Origin: JAQGMV01 sp035626595
GTDB lineage: Bacteria; Pseudomonadota; Gammaproteobacteria; Burkholderiales; SG8-41
Direction: 5' to 3'
Assembly (NCBI GenBank): GCA_035626595.1
Contig: DASPNJ010000092.1
Location: 8,822-72,821 of the forward strand
Length of the DNA stretch: 64,000 bases
The stretch's first letter is position 1. Each line of letters opens with the position of its first letter. Positions 7,965-18,939 of this stretch are shown here, one piece after another. The notes beneath the pieces were generated by a model that was not told where the DNA came from, ran no database searches, and worked only from the letters and a program-made list of their open reading frames with translations. The translations under genes and the position numbers were made by a program.

Positions 7965-8426
7965 TTAGCGTGGCCGCGCGCTCAGAAACCGGTCGAGCTG
8001 ATCCGCGAAGCGCTTCCGGTCCGCCTGATCGAGCGCCGGCGGCCCGCCGGTCTGGACGCCGCTTCCCCGCAATCCGTCCATGAAATTGCGCATCTGGAGC
8101 CGTTCCCGGATGTTGTCCGGCGTGTAGCGCTCGCCGCGCGGGTCGATCGCGTGCGCGCCGCGCTCGATGACATCGGAAGCCAGCGGAATGTCGGCGGTGA
8201 TGACGAGGTCACCCGGCGCCACACGCGTCACGATCTCGCTGTCCGCGACGTCGAAGCCGCGCAGCACCTGCAGTGTGTCGATGAACTTCGACGACGGGAC
8301 CCGCAGCGGTTTGTTTGCCACCAGCGTCATCGGCGTCTGCGTGCGCTCGGCAGCGCGAAACAGGATCTCCTTGATGACCCCGGGACACGCGTCCGCATCG
8401 ACCCAGATATGCATTGGCGCGGTCAC
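7965..8426 (-). CDS. yaiI: YaiI/YqxD (UPF0178, DUF188) family protein
   Basis: 153 residues matching the UPF0178 family: the N-terminal WVDADACPGVIKEIL acidic motif, ANKPLRVPSS, GDLVITADIPLA and ERGAHAIDPRG. The fold is PIN-like and the biochemical role is undefined. The ATG at 8426 overlaps the TGA of the DEAD-box helicase gene (ATGA); ATG 8414 (MHIWVDADA) is the alternative start. It is probably co-transcribed with the helicase, hinting at an RNA-related job. Confidence 0.93.
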   Translation of the reverse strand: MTAPMHIWVDADACPGVIKEILFRAAERTQTPMTLVANKPLRVPSSKFIDTLQVLRGFDVADSEIVTRVAPGDLVITADIPLASDVIERGAHAIDPRGERYTPDNIRERLQMRNFMDGLRGSGVQTGGPPALDQADRKRFADQLDRFLSARPR

Positions 8427-9883
8427 CGTGCGCGGTCGCGCCGTTTGGGCGGCCGGCTGCCGTCACCGCGATGGGCGCCGCCCCAGCCCTGCTGGCCCTG
8501 CCGCCGCCGCTGCTGGCTCGGACGCTCGCGCTCCGGCGAACCGGCGGGCACTTTCTCTTCAGGATGTTGGACAGCGCTCTCTTCGCCGTGCGTGGCTTCG
8601 GCTGCGAGCTTGGCCGCGGCGGCCGCGATGTCGAGCGGATCGTGTTCCTCGGCGAGCGACTGAATCGCCACCCGATACGCGTCGAAGTCGTTGGCGACCA
8701 GCGTCTCGCGCAGCGCCTCGGTCAGCGTCGCGATGCGGCGCGCGCGAACGTCCGCGATCGTCGGAATGCGACCGGGCTCGATGCGCTGCTTCACGACCTT
8801 CTCGATCGCCTTGAGCAACCGGTGCTCGCGCGGTTGCACGAGCGTGATCGCCGTGCCTTCGCGGCCGGCGCGCCCGGTGCGTCCGATGCGGTGCACGTAC
8901 ACGTCGGGCGACTCGGGGATGTCGTAGTTGATGACGTGGCTCACGTGCTGGATGTCCAGTCCGCGGGCGGCGACGTCGGTCGCGATGAGCAGATCGGCGG
9001 CGCCTTCGCGAAAGCGCTTCATCACGCGGTCGCGCTGCGCCTGCACGAAGCCCCCGTGCAGCGCTTCGGGGCTGTAACCGTGGCTCGCCATCGCCTCCGT
9101 GAGCTCGTCGACCTCGGTGCGCGTGCGGCAGAAGATGATGGCCGACGCGGGTGATTCGAGATCCAGTATGCGCCCGAGCGCTTCGAGCTTGTGCGGGCGC
9201 GGCACGACGTACGCGACCTGTCGCACGCGCGGCGTCTTGCGCACCTCCGCCTTGATCGTGATGCGTTCCGGCTCGTTCAGGTGACGCCGTACGAGCTCGT
9301 TCACGCGCGGCGGGAACGTGGCGGAGAAAAGCGCCGTCTGCCGCTCTTCGGGGACGGCGCTCAATATGACCTCGATGTCTTCGATGAAGCCCATGTCCAG
9401 CATCTCGTCGGCTTCGTCGAGCACGACGTAACGTACGCTGCTCAAATCGAGGCTGCCGCGCCGGATGTGGTCGAGCAGCCGCCCGGGTGTGCCGACGACC
9501 ACGTGGACGCCGCGCTTCAACGCAAAGAGCTGCCGCTGAATCGGCTGGCCGCCGTAAACCGGCAGCACCGTGACGTTACGATGACGACCATAGCGATGCA
9601 CCGCTTCGGCGACCTGCATCGCGAGCTCGCGCGTGGGTGTCATCACGAGCGCGCTCACGCCGCGCGCTTTGACGTCGAGCCGCTCGACGAGCGGAAGCGC
9701 AAACGCGGCGGTCTTGCCGGTACCGGTGGCGGCGCTGCCCAGCACGTCGCGCCCGCCCATCAACGCGGGAATCGCGTGCACCTGAATCGGCGTCGGCTCC
9801 TCGTAACCCAGCTCGGCGAGCACACGCATGACGGGCGCGCTCAGGCCGAGCGATTCGAAGGTGTGAGGGGTATCGGCTGTCAT
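8423..9883 (-). CDS. DEAD-box ATP-dependent RNA helicase
   Basis: 486-residue RNA helicase. Motifs in order: Q-motif region (FESLGLSAPVM..PTPIQ), Walker A ATGTGKTAA, PTRELA, DEAD, SAT, ARGLDI and HRIGRTGR. The tail from about residue 430 is Gln/Arg/Gly-rich (SQQRRRQGQQGW), typical of RNA-binding extensions in DeaD/RhlE-type helicases. It probably acts in ribosome assembly or mRNA turnover. I start it at ATG 9883 (MTADTPHTFESLGL); the upstream extension to 9955 has no family match. It is divergent from recQ across 74 bases. Confidence 0.95.
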   Translation of the reverse strand: MTADTPHTFESLGLSAPVMRVLAELGYEEPTPIQVHAIPALMGGRDVLGSAATGTGKTAAFALPLVERLDVKARGVSALVMTPTRELAMQVAEAVHRYGRHRNVTVLPVYGGQPIQRQLFALKRGVHVVVGTPGRLLDHIRRGSLDLSSVRYVVLDEADEMLDMGFIEDIEVILSAVPEERQTALFSATFPPRVNELVRRHLNEPERITIKAEVRKTPRVRQVAYVVPRPHKLEALGRILDLESPASAIIFCRTRTEVDELTEAMASHGYSPEALHGGFVQAQRDRVMKRFREGAADLLIATDVAARGLDIQHVSHVINYDIPESPDVYVHRIGRTGRAGREGTAITLVQPREHRLLKAIEKVVKQRIEPGRIPTIADVRARRIATLTEALRETLVANDFDAYRVAIQSLAEEHDPLDIAAAAAKLAAEATHGEESAVQHPEEKVPAGSPERERPSQQRRRQGQQGWGGAHRGDGSRPPKRRDRAR

Positions 9884-9916
9884 AGTCGAGCGGCGTGCAA
9901 AAAGCGCACCGCGTGT

Positions 9917-9939
9917 GCGGCCGAACCGGGCTCGGCCGC
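9917..9939. promoter_or_regulatory. Inverted repeat in the helicase/recQ divergent promoter
   Basis: GCGGCCGA-ACCGGGC-TCGGCCGC: perfect 8-base arms with a 7-base spacer, centred between two divergent helicase genes. A GATAAT hexamer at 9942-9947 could serve as a -10 box for recQ. It may be an operator or simply a GC-rich palindrome. Confidence 0.35.
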
Positions 9940-9957
9940 GAGATAATAGCGGCATTC

Positions 9958-11787
<1,830 letters not shown>

Positions 11788-11988
11788 AGTCACCGCGCGT
11801 CAGCCTAAGTTACCGTTCCGACTCATTGCTTCGTCACCCCCGAGGCACGGAGTCTGCCCCCGAATGCTTTAGTCGGGGGGCGGGGGTCCAGGCAAACGCG
11901 CTCTGGATTCCCGCCTGCGCGGGAATGACGGAGTGTTCGTGGTTCGACAAGCTCACCACGAACGGTCCGCTATTCCAGCGAGGGCTTA
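11788..11988. repeat. Repeat-filled intergenic region after recQ
   Basis: Holds no gene. From left: CTTCGTCACCCCCGAGGCACGG, a C/G-rich hairpin (CCCCCGA..TCGGGGGG near 11862-11881), a REP-B copy (CTGGATTCCCGCCTGCGCGG near 11911-11933), and TTCGTGGTTCGACAAGCTCA / CCACGAACGG (11937-11970), which looks like a further repeat type. The hairpins lie between convergent recQ and receptor 4, so they may terminate both transcripts. Confidence 0.7.
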
Positions 11989-13017
11989 CTAGTTGCGGCG
12001 CTGCGCGGTTGCGCGCACCGGCGAGTCCGAAGCGAGCCCCACCGCCTGCACCACCGGCTTCCACTTCGCGAGCTCGTTGCGCACCATCGCGGCCGCCGTC
12101 TCGGGCTTCGAATCCGTGACCGGGTCGACCCCGATCCTGACCAGCGTATCGACGAACGCGCGGTCCGACATCGCGCGCGCGACCGCGCCGCTCACGGCAT
12201 CGACGACGTTGCGCGGGGTGTTCGCGGGCGACATGAGGATGTTGAAGGTATACGCGACCGCGCCCGGCACGCCGCTCTCGATCGCCGTCGGAATGTCGGG
12301 TGCGCCGACCGAACGGCCCTCCTTGAGGATCGCGAGCGTGCGCACGCGGCCGTTCCGATGGTGCGGCAGCGCGGCGCTCAGCGTCGAGCACACCATCTCG
12401 ATCTGTCCGCCGATGAGGTCCTGCATGCTCGGCCCCGCGCCCCTGTACGGCACGTGCAGGATCTTGACATTGCCGGCGCGCATCTTGAAGAGCTCGCCCG
12501 CGAGATGATTGATCGAGGCGATGCCGGACGAGGCATACGAGTAGTAGCCGGGACGCGCCTTCACTTCGGACACGAGCTGCTGCAGCGTGCGTGCGGGGAC
12601 GATCGGATGCACCGAGATCGCGATGGGGCCGGTGCCGAGCACGGCGATCTGCGTGAAATCCTTGAGCGGGTCGTACTGGACGTTCGGCAGCGCGATCGGA
12701 TTGATCGCATGCGTCGAGGAGGTCGCGATGAGCAGCGTATAGCCGTCCGGCTTCGCGCGCGCGACCTCGGCGCTGCCGATCGTGCCCGCGGCGCCGCCGC
12801 GATTGTCGATGACGACCTGCTGCTTCATGATCGAGGTCAGCGCGACGCCGAGATGGCGTGCGACGTTGTCGGTCTGACCGCCCGGCGGGAACGGCACGAT
12901 CAGACGAACCGGTTTTTCGGGGTAGCTCTCCTGCGCGTGCAGCGGCTGCACGGCAAGAGCGGCGGCGACGGGAATGGATGCGGCGATATAGCGGATGCGA
13001 CGATTCACTTGATGCAT
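11989..13017 (-). CDS. Bug/TctC-family receptor 4
   Basis: 342-residue exported receptor with a classical signal peptide (RRIRYIAASIPVAAALAV..LHAQ, cleavage after HA or Q29). Hallmarks: YPEKPVRLIVPFPPGG, IDNRGGAAGTIG (Gly replaces the usual Pro), PDGYTL and VPYRGAGP (Arg for Lys in the YKG motif). GAGGAGGA precedes the ATG at 13017 by about 5 bases. It is a single gene, divergent from the amine oxidase-like flavoprotein. Confidence 0.95.
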   Translation of the reverse strand: MHQVNRRIRYIAASIPVAAALAVQPLHAQESYPEKPVRLIVPFPPGGQTDNVARHLGVALTSIMKQQVVIDNRGGAAGTIGSAEVARAKPDGYTLLIATSSTHAINPIALPNVQYDPLKDFTQIAVLGTGPIAISVHPIVPARTLQQLVSEVKARPGYYSYASSGIASINHLAGELFKMRAGNVKILHVPYRGAGPSMQDLIGGQIEMVCSTLSAALPHHRNGRVRTLAILKEGRSVGAPDIPTAIESGVPGAVAYTFNILMSPANTPRNVVDAVSGAVARAMSDRAFVDTLVRIGVDPVTDSKPETAAAMVRNELAKWKPVVQAVGLASDSPVRATAQRRN

Positions 13018-13179
13018 ATTTCCTCCTCGCGGAAAAGACAAGTGAAGTCACGGGTGCCCGTTTTCAGGGGCGTTCGTCTTGTGCCGTGGCGGGTGCTCCC
13101 TCCGAATGATTGATCACAGTGTGGACATCATGACTCACGATCTGGACTTGAACAACAACGATTTCGAAAGGCGCCGCGC

Positions 13180-14532
13180 ATGAAGCCGTACGACCCGATC
13201 TTCGCGGCGAATCCCGGGACCGGGCTCCAATATCCGCCGTCTTACTGGGCGGCCACCGCCGGTCCGATCCCGGCCGACGACGGGCATGTCCCCGCGCGCA
13301 TCGATACCGAAGTGGCGATCATCGGCGGCGGCTACACCGGTTTGTCCTGCGCGTACCACCTCGCGCGCGAGCACGGCGTGAAGCCGGTGCTGCTCGAGGC
13401 GAACCGCCCCGGCTGGGGTTGCTCCGGACGCAACGGCGGCTTCGCGCGCATGGCGCTGGGCCGCTTCACCGGCGGCGAGATGATCGAGGCGTGGGGTCGC
13501 GACGTCGCGAAGCGCGCGTTCGGCGAGATGATGAATTCGCTCGACACCGTTCGCGCATTGATTCGCGACGGGAACATCGACTGTGACTCGAGCGAGGCCG
13601 GGCATCTGAAGATCGCGCACCGCCCGGGCCGTGCATCCGAGCTTCAGCGCGAGGTCGAGCTGCTGCGGCGCGAGTTCGAATATCCGGTGGAGTATCTGAG
13701 CGCCGCGAACGTTCAGGCGCACCATATCGGCGGCACCGAGTCGCACGGCGCGATGCGCATACCCGATGCGGTGGCGGTGCATCCGCTCAAGCTCTCGCTC
13801 GGGCTGCTGCGCATGGCACGTGACGCCGGCGCCACGGTGCACTCGTCGAGCCCTGTGGTCGAGCTCTCGAAGCGCGGCGCCGAGCACGTGCTGAAAACCC
13901 CGCACGGCGAAGTGCGCGCGAAGACGGTGGTGATAGCGACCAACGGCTACACGCCGCGCGAGCTCCACCCCGCGCTGCGCGCGACGCTCTTTCCGGTGCT
14001 CTCACACATCATCGTTACGCGGCCGCTCACGCCCGACGAGATCCGCGCGGCGAATTTCATCACGCGTCACGTCCTCACCGATTCGCGCAAGCTCCTCTAC
14101 TACTGGCGGCGATTGCCCGACGACCGGATCATGTTCGGCGGCCGCGGGCTCGTGACGGACGATCCTGCCGGCAGCACGCGGATGCGTGACTACCTGCTAT
14201 CGGAGCTCAAGAAGAAGCTGCCGGGCCTCGCGAACGTGACCGTCGACTACGACTGGTATGGCTGGGTCTGCCTCACGCGCGACTGGATGCCGCACGTGCA
14301 TCACGCCGAGGACGATCCGAGTGTTCATTACGCGGTCGGCTACCAGGGCAGCGGCGTGTCGATGTCGAACTATGCCGGGAAGCTCCTCGCGCGGCGTGTT
14401 GCCGGCGACGGCGCGGATGCGGCGATTCCGCCGTTCGCGACGCCGCTGCCGCGTTTTCCGCTGCACAGCCTGCTGCGGGTGGTGCAGCCGGTGATGTATC
14501 GCTATTACAAGTGGCTCGACGAGCGGGACTGA
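13180..14532 (+). CDS. FAD-dependent amine/amino-acid oxidase (DAO family, PuuB/OrdL-like)
   Basis: 450-residue flavoprotein. The dinucleotide-binding motif IIGGGYTGLSCAYHLA lies at about residues 47-62, with GRNGGF and a C-terminal FAD-contact segment YQGSGVSMSNYAGKLLA. It resembles gamma-glutamylputrescine oxidase and related enzymes that oxidise a C-N bond with release of H2O2. The substrate is unknown. An AAAGG ribosome site lies upstream. It converges on a CysB-like regulator gene with a 5-base gap. Confidence 0.88.
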   Translation: MKPYDPIFAANPGTGLQYPPSYWAATAGPIPADDGHVPARIDTEVAIIGGGYTGLSCAYHLAREHGVKPVLLEANRPGWGCSGRNGGFARMALGRFTGGEMIEAWGRDVAKRAFGEMMNSLDTVRALIRDGNIDCDSSEAGHLKIAHRPGRASELQREVELLRREFEYPVEYLSAANVQAHHIGGTESHGAMRIPDAVAVHPLKLSLGLLRMARDAGATVHSSSPVVELSKRGAEHVLKTPHGEVRAKTVVIATNGYTPRELHPALRATLFPVLSHIIVTRPLTPDEIRAANFITRHVLTDSRKLLYYWRRLPDDRIMFGGRGLVTDDPAGSTRMRDYLLSELKKKLPGLANVTVDYDWYGWVCLTRDWMPHVHHAEDDPSVHYAVGYQGSGVSMSNYAGKLLARRVAGDGADAAIPPFATPLPRFPLHSLLRVVQPVMYRYYKWLDERD

Positions 14533-14537
14533 GTGCG

Positions 14538-15446
14538 TCAGCGCACGATGCCCGGCACCGGCACCGACTGCATGAGCGCGATGAAGTCCTTCGCGTACGG
14601 CGCCAGCGGCCGGTCCTTCAGCGTCATCGCGTAGCAGACGATCTCACCGAACAGATGTGTCGCGGGTATCGCGCGCAGGCCGCGGTCGTCGCTGCGGCTG
14701 TACGCGATGTTCATGAGCACCGCGACGCCGAAGCCCGCCTCCACGTACGCTTTTGCAATGTCCGAGTCCACGGCGCGCACGACGATGTTGGGCTCCAGGC
14801 CCCGCTTCTCGAACTCCTCGCGCACGAGCCTGCCGAGCTTGAAGCGCTCGTCGTAGGTGATGATCGGATAGCGCAGCAGATGATCGAGTGTCAGCCGCCG
14901 CCGCAGCGCGAGCAACGGATGACCCGGCTGCGTCACGACGCTGTGGCCGAAGCGGTAGCAGGCGTCCAGCGTGATGTGGTTGAGCGGCTCGATCGGCTCG
15001 GTGGTGACGCCGATGTCGGCTTCGCCGCTTCGAAGCATCTCGAGAATGCGCTCCGTGCGCGTCTGGCGCATCTGGAGCGAGACGTGCGGATGGCGCCGCA
15101 CGAAACGCTTGAACATCGCCGGCAATACGTAGCGCGCGTGCGTGTGCGTGCTCGCGATGATGAGCTTCGCCTTCTCGGGTGACGCCGCTTCGCGCGCGCG
15201 GCGCTTGAGGTTCTCGCCTTCCTGCAGCATCTGCCGCATCGCCGGCAGCAGCGCCTGACCCGCCTCGGTGAGCCCGGTGATGCGCGTGCGGCGCCGCTCG
15301 AGCAGCGTCACACCGAGCTCCTCCTCGAGGAGCCGGATCTGCTTGCTGATGCCAGGCTGCGACGTGTGCAGCGCCGCCGCGGCGCGCGAGACGTTGAGCC
15401 CGCGATCGACGATCTCGCACACGTAGCGCAACTGCTGGAGCTTCAT
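14538..15446 (-). CDS. CysB/Cbl-type LysR transcriptional regulator
   Basis: 302-residue LysR protein. The N-terminal winged helix MKLQQLRYVCEIVDRGLNVS, followed by LHTSQPGISKQIRLLEEELG, closely follows the CysB/Cbl pattern, and the effector domain has STHTHARYVLP, the region that binds sulfate, thiosulfate or O-acetylserine-like ligands in CysB and Cbl. It may sense a sulfur compound or another small effector. Start ATG 15446 fits the family; upstream frame is not conserved-looking. It is divergent from the enoyl-CoA hydratase/thiolase operon across 132 bases, so it is that operon's likely regulator. Confidence 0.92.
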   Translation of the reverse strand: MKLQQLRYVCEIVDRGLNVSRAAAALHTSQPGISKQIRLLEEELGVTLLERRRTRITGLTEAGQALLPAMRQMLQEGENLKRRAREAASPEKAKLIIASTHTHARYVLPAMFKRFVRRHPHVSLQMRQTRTERILEMLRSGEADIGVTTEPIEPLNHITLDACYRFGHSVVTQPGHPLLALRRRLTLDHLLRYPIITYDERFKLGRLVREEFEKRGLEPNIVVRAVDSDIAKAYVEAGFGVAVLMNIAYSRSDDRGLRAIPATHLFGEIVCYAMTLKDRPLAPYAKDFIALMQSVPVPGIVR

Positions 15447-15578
15447 GGGAACGGTGGACTGGAACTGAGAGCGATTCGTTCTCAAATGATAACAAAACAT
15501 TTCTTCCGGGCCTAAGCGCACCTCATTACACTTTGCGTGCGCGCCGAACGTCCCGCGTGCCCCGCAGGAGGAGGAGCA
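15447..15578. promoter_or_regulatory. Divergent promoter region of LysR and the hydratase operon
   Basis: AT-richer than its surroundings: TTCTCAAATGATAACAAAAC near 15479-15498, followed by ATTTCTTCC. This low-GC patch upstream of a LysR gene is where an LTTR site is expected, but I cannot identify a clean T-N11-A dyad or unambiguous -35/-10 boxes. Confidence 0.4.
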
Positions 15579-16355
15579 GTGACCGTCCTATTCAGCGTCG
15601 AGAACCACATCGCGACCGTCGTATTGAACCGGCCCGAGTCGATGAATGCGATCGATCCGGACATGCGCCGCGAGTTGATCGCGACGTGGCAGCGCGTGCG
15701 CGAGGACGACGATGTCTTGGTGGTCGTGGTGACCGGCGCCGGCGACAAGGCCTTCTGCACCGGCGCGGACCTCAAGAAGACGCTGCCTTCGAACGAAAGC
15801 TTCGCGCAGGAGACGTTCGCCCGCGCCGCGCCGGTCTCGCCCGTCGCACACATGGAGATGGACAAACCGATCATCGCGGCGATCAACGGCTACGCGATGG
15901 GCGGCGGCATGGAGATCGCGCTCGCGTGCGACATCCGCATCGCTTCCGACAACGCGCAGTTCGCGCTGTCCGAGGCCCGCGTCGGCAGCATCCCGGGCTC
16001 CGGCGGCACGCAGCGCCTGCCGCGCGCGATCGGCATGTCGGACGCCATGCTGATGCTGCTCACGGCCGAGCGCATCGACGCGCAGGAGGCGCTGCGCATG
16101 GGCCTCGTGAGCCGGGTTGTGCCGCGCGATCAGCTCATGCCGGCCGCGCTCGACATCGCCGGCAAGATCGCTGCCAACGCGCCGCTCGCCGTACGCGCGA
16201 TCAAGCGGCTCGCGAAACGCGGCATGGACATGCCGCTGCAGCAGGCGATCGACTCTGAGCGCTACGTCTTCGGCCTGCTGTATCAGAGCGAAGACCGCAT
16301 CGAAGGCCGCAAGGCGTTCGCGGAGAAGCGTAAGCCGCAATACAAAGGACGTTAG
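15579..16355 (+). CDS. Enoyl-CoA hydratase/isomerase family protein 1
   Basis: 258-residue crotonase-fold enzyme. Oxyanion-hole segments are CTGADLKK (near residue 62) and NGYAMGGGMEIALACD (near residue 100); the catalytic loop SEARVGSIPGSGGTQRLPR is of the standard hydratase type. It hydrates a 2-enoyl-CoA. GTG 15579 is chosen because AGGAGGAGGAG lies just upstream. It is directly followed by the thiolase-like gene (TAG then ATG). Confidence 0.93.
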   Translation: MTVLFSVENHIATVVLNRPESMNAIDPDMRRELIATWQRVREDDDVLVVVVTGAGDKAFCTGADLKKTLPSNESFAQETFARAAPVSPVAHMEMDKPIIAAINGYAMGGGMEIALACDIRIASDNAQFALSEARVGSIPGSGGTQRLPRAIGMSDAMLMLLTAERIDAQEALRMGLVSRVVPRDQLMPAALDIAGKIAANAPLAVRAIKRLAKRGMDMPLQQAIDSERYVFGLLYQSEDRIEGRKAFAEKRKPQYKGR

Positions 16356-17501
16356 ATGCACCCATTGAGAGACAAGACCGCGATCGTCGGGGTCGGCGCG
16401 AGCCCGCAGGGGAAGCTTCCGGGCTCGACCGCGCTGTCACTGGCCGTGGAAGCGTTCAAGCGCGCGCTCGACGATTCGGGCCTGAAGAAGAGCCAGATCG
16501 ACGGCCTCCTCACCTTTCCCGGCACGACGGCGCCCGAAGAGGGCTACAACTACCTGCGCGTGGGCGAAGCGCTCGGCATCGATCCGCGCTACACCGGCAG
16601 CATGAAGATGGGCGGCGGCTCCTGCGGCGCGCTGCTGCACCAGGCCGCGCTGGCGGTGAACGCGGGCATGGCGAACTACGTCGCGTGCGTGTTCGGCGAC
16701 GCGGCCGCGACCGGCGGCGTGCGCTTCGATCGTGCGTCCGGCTGGGGCGATTCGCTCGGGATCTGGGGCTTCATGTCGGCGTGCGCGAACAGCGCGATCA
16801 CGGCATCGCGGCACATGGCGCTCTACGGCACGACGAGCCGTCAACTGGGCGAGATCGCCGTGGCGTGCCGCAAGCACGCGTCAATGAACCCGAACGCGGT
16901 CATGCGCAAGCCCATCACGATCGAGGACCACCAGGCATCGCGCTGGATCGTCAAGCCGCTGCGTCTGCTCGACTGCTGCCTCATCTCCGATGGCGGCGTG
17001 TGCTACATCGTGACGACCGCGGAGCGCGCGAAGGACCTGAAGCAGCCGCTCGTGCTCGTCTCGGGCATGGGTCAGGCGTACACGACGCGCAACATGGAGC
17101 GCGAAGACTGGTGGTACGTGCCGCACCAGAAGCTCGCGATCGAAGACGCTTACCGGATGGCCGGCGTCGGTCCGAAGGACATCGACGTGTGCCAGCTCTA
17201 CGACAACTTCACGAGCAGCGTGCTGCTGTGGTTCGAGCACGGCGGCTTCTGCAAGGTCGGTGAATCGGGATCCTTCGTCGAAGGCGGCCGCATACAGCTC
17301 GGCGGCGAGCTGCCGATCAACACCGCGGGCGGCAATCTGTCGGAGTCCTATATGGAGGGCTGGCTTCACCTTGTAGAGGGCGTGCGCCAGATGCGCGGAG
17401 CATGCGGCGAGCGCCAGGTCGAGGATGCCGAGGTCTGCCTCGTCACCGGGCGCGGCGCCGCGCTCAATACGTCGAACGTCACGATCCTGAGGAAAGGCTG
17501 A
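16356..17501 (+). CDS. SCP2-type thiolase-like protein (probable acyl-CoA lyase)
   Basis: 381 residues with the thiolase fold (N-terminal IVGVGASPQGKLPG, C-terminal NTAGGNLSESYMEGW). The segment aligned to the catalytic Cys (CxxG) reads GSCG at residues 88-91, placing Gly88 where the nucleophile should be, and the C-terminal GHP His motif is absent. It is therefore unlikely to do Claisen chemistry. Such proteins paired with DUF35 partners, such as Ltp2/ChsH2 in steroid catabolism, are retro-aldolases. Its ATG abuts the hydratase stop and its TGA overlaps the DUF35 ATG, which supports a complex. Confidence 0.85.
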   Translation: MHPLRDKTAIVGVGASPQGKLPGSTALSLAVEAFKRALDDSGLKKSQIDGLLTFPGTTAPEEGYNYLRVGEALGIDPRYTGSMKMGGGSCGALLHQAALAVNAGMANYVACVFGDAAATGGVRFDRASGWGDSLGIWGFMSACANSAITASRHMALYGTTSRQLGEIAVACRKHASMNPNAVMRKPITIEDHQASRWIVKPLRLLDCCLISDGGVCYIVTTAERAKDLKQPLVLVSGMGQAYTTRNMEREDWWYVPHQKLAIEDAYRMAGVGPKDIDVCQLYDNFTSSVLLWFEHGGFCKVGESGSFVEGGRIQLGGELPINTAGGNLSESYMEGWLHLVEGVRQMRGACGERQVEDAEVCLVTGRGAALNTSNVTILRKG

Positions 17502-17914
17502 TGAGCGAATACAGGAAGCCCCTGCCGACGATCACCGACGAGAACCGGCCGTTCTGGGAAGGTTGTAGAGAGGGCAAGCTCCGGTTGCAGAAGTGCGGCG
17601 AGTGCGGGCACATCCGCTACCCGATCAGCCACGTCTGCCCGGACTGCCTGTCGTACGAATTCACGTGGACGCCGCTCTCGGGACGCGGCGAGGTGTTCTC
17701 GTACGTGGTGTTCCACCAGCTCTACAACAAGGCGTTCGCCGACGATATCCCCTACAACGTGGCGCTGGTGCAACTCGAGGAAGGGCCGCGGATGTACAGC
17801 AACATCGTCGGCGTGGACAACGATGCCGTGAAAGTCGGGGACAAGCTCGAGGTCGTCTTCGATCCGGTCACGCCGGAAGTGACGATACCGAAGTTCAGGC
17901 TGCGACAAGCGTAG
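17501..17914 (+). CDS. DUF35 zinc-ribbon/OB-fold partner protein
   Basis: 137 residues. The rubredoxin-like zinc ribbon has C32-C35 and C46-C49 (KCGECG..HVCPDC), then an OB-fold with GRGEVFSYVVFHQ and VKVGDKLEVVF. DUF35 proteins bind acyl-CoA and partner thiolase-like enzymes. It shares one base with the upstream thiolase-like gene, so it is probably the second subunit of a heteromeric complex. It is followed after 25 bases by receptor 5. Confidence 0.93.
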   Translation: MSEYRKPLPTITDENRPFWEGCREGKLRLQKCGECGHIRYPISHVCPDCLSYEFTWTPLSGRGEVFSYVVFHQLYNKAFADDIPYNVALVQLEEGPRMYSNIVGVDNDAVKVGDKLEVVFDPVTPEVTIPKFRLRQA

Positions 17915-17939
17915 CCGCACAAAAGAAAGCGAGGAGAAC

Positions 17940-18932
17940 ATGAAACGATCTGGTGTGGGCGCAATCTGCGTCGCCATCGCGATGCTGCCGGGCGCGGCAC
18001 TCGCGCAACGCGGCGACGCAAGCTTTCCGACGAAACCGATACGCGTGGTCGTTCCGCAGCCGCCCGGCGGCACCACCGACGCCGTCGCGCGGCTCTTCGG
18101 TCAGAAGATGAGCGAGACGCTCGGCCAGCAGATCGTGATCGACAACCGGGCGGGCGGCGGCGTCGCAGGCATCGCGGTGCAGTCGATGGTCGCGGCGGCC
18201 AATCCCGACGGCTACACCGTGCTCGCGATCGTGCCGAACTTCACCTTCACGCCCGCGCTCGTCAAGGACGCGCGCATTCGCACGGAAGATTTCGCGCCGG
18301 TGACGCTGCTCTCGCGCGATCCGTACGTGCTGTCGGTCTACCCCGGCCTGCCCGCGAAATCCGTCAAGGAGTTCATCGCGCTGGCGAAGTCGAAGCCCGG
18401 CTTTCTCAACATGGGTTCCGGCAACATCGGCAGCGGCACGCACATGATCTCGATGCTCTTGCTGAGCGAGGCCGGCATCCGCAGCGAAGTCACCTACGTC
18501 CCGTACAAAGGAACGGGTCTCGCCTTCACCGATCTCGTCGCCGGACGCACGCATGCGGCGATGTCGAGCATCGTCAGCGCGGGGCCTCACGTCAAAGCCG
18601 GACGGTTACGCGCGCTGGGCGTGACCAGCGCCCAGCGCTCCACCGCGTGGCCCGACGTGCCCACCATCGCGGAGCAGGGGCTCACCGGTTTCGAAGCGAC
18701 CGCCTGGTACGGCTTCGTCGTACCGGTAAAGACACCGGCGGCCGTCATCAACAAGCTGAGCGCAGCCGCGGCGCAGGCGGCGAAATCGCCCGACGTGAGC
18801 GGCAGGATCAAAACGCTCGGCGGCGAAGCGGTCGGCAGCACGCCGGCCGAGTTCAGGCAGCTCATCGCGCGCGAAACGCCGCGCTGGCGCGCGCTCATCA
18901 AGGAGCTCGGCATGGCGGGTTCACTGCAGTGA
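17940..18932 (+). CDS. Bug/TctC-family receptor 5
   Basis: 330-residue exported receptor, the last gene of the hydratase/thiolase/DUF35 unit. A typical signal peptide (MKRSGVGAICVAIAML, ending AALAQ) is followed by FPTKPIRVVVPQPPGGTTD, IDNRAGGG and VPYKGTG. It and receptor 6 are tandem paralogues: both have SSIVSA, FTF.PALVKD, FAP.TLL.RDPY and GSGTH at matching positions. An AGCGAGGAGAAC ribosome site precedes the ATG. Confidence 0.95.
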   Translation: MKRSGVGAICVAIAMLPGAALAQRGDASFPTKPIRVVVPQPPGGTTDAVARLFGQKMSETLGQQIVIDNRAGGGVAGIAVQSMVAAANPDGYTVLAIVPNFTFTPALVKDARIRTEDFAPVTLLSRDPYVLSVYPGLPAKSVKEFIALAKSKPGFLNMGSGNIGSGTHMISMLLLSEAGIRSEVTYVPYKGTGLAFTDLVAGRTHAAMSSIVSAGPHVKAGRLRALGVTSAQRSTAWPDVPTIAEQGLTGFEATAWYGFVVPVKTPAAVINKLSAAAAQAAKSPDVSGRIKTLGGEAVGSTPAEFRQLIARETPRWRALIKELGMAGSLQ

Positions 18933-18939
18933 GGCATAC

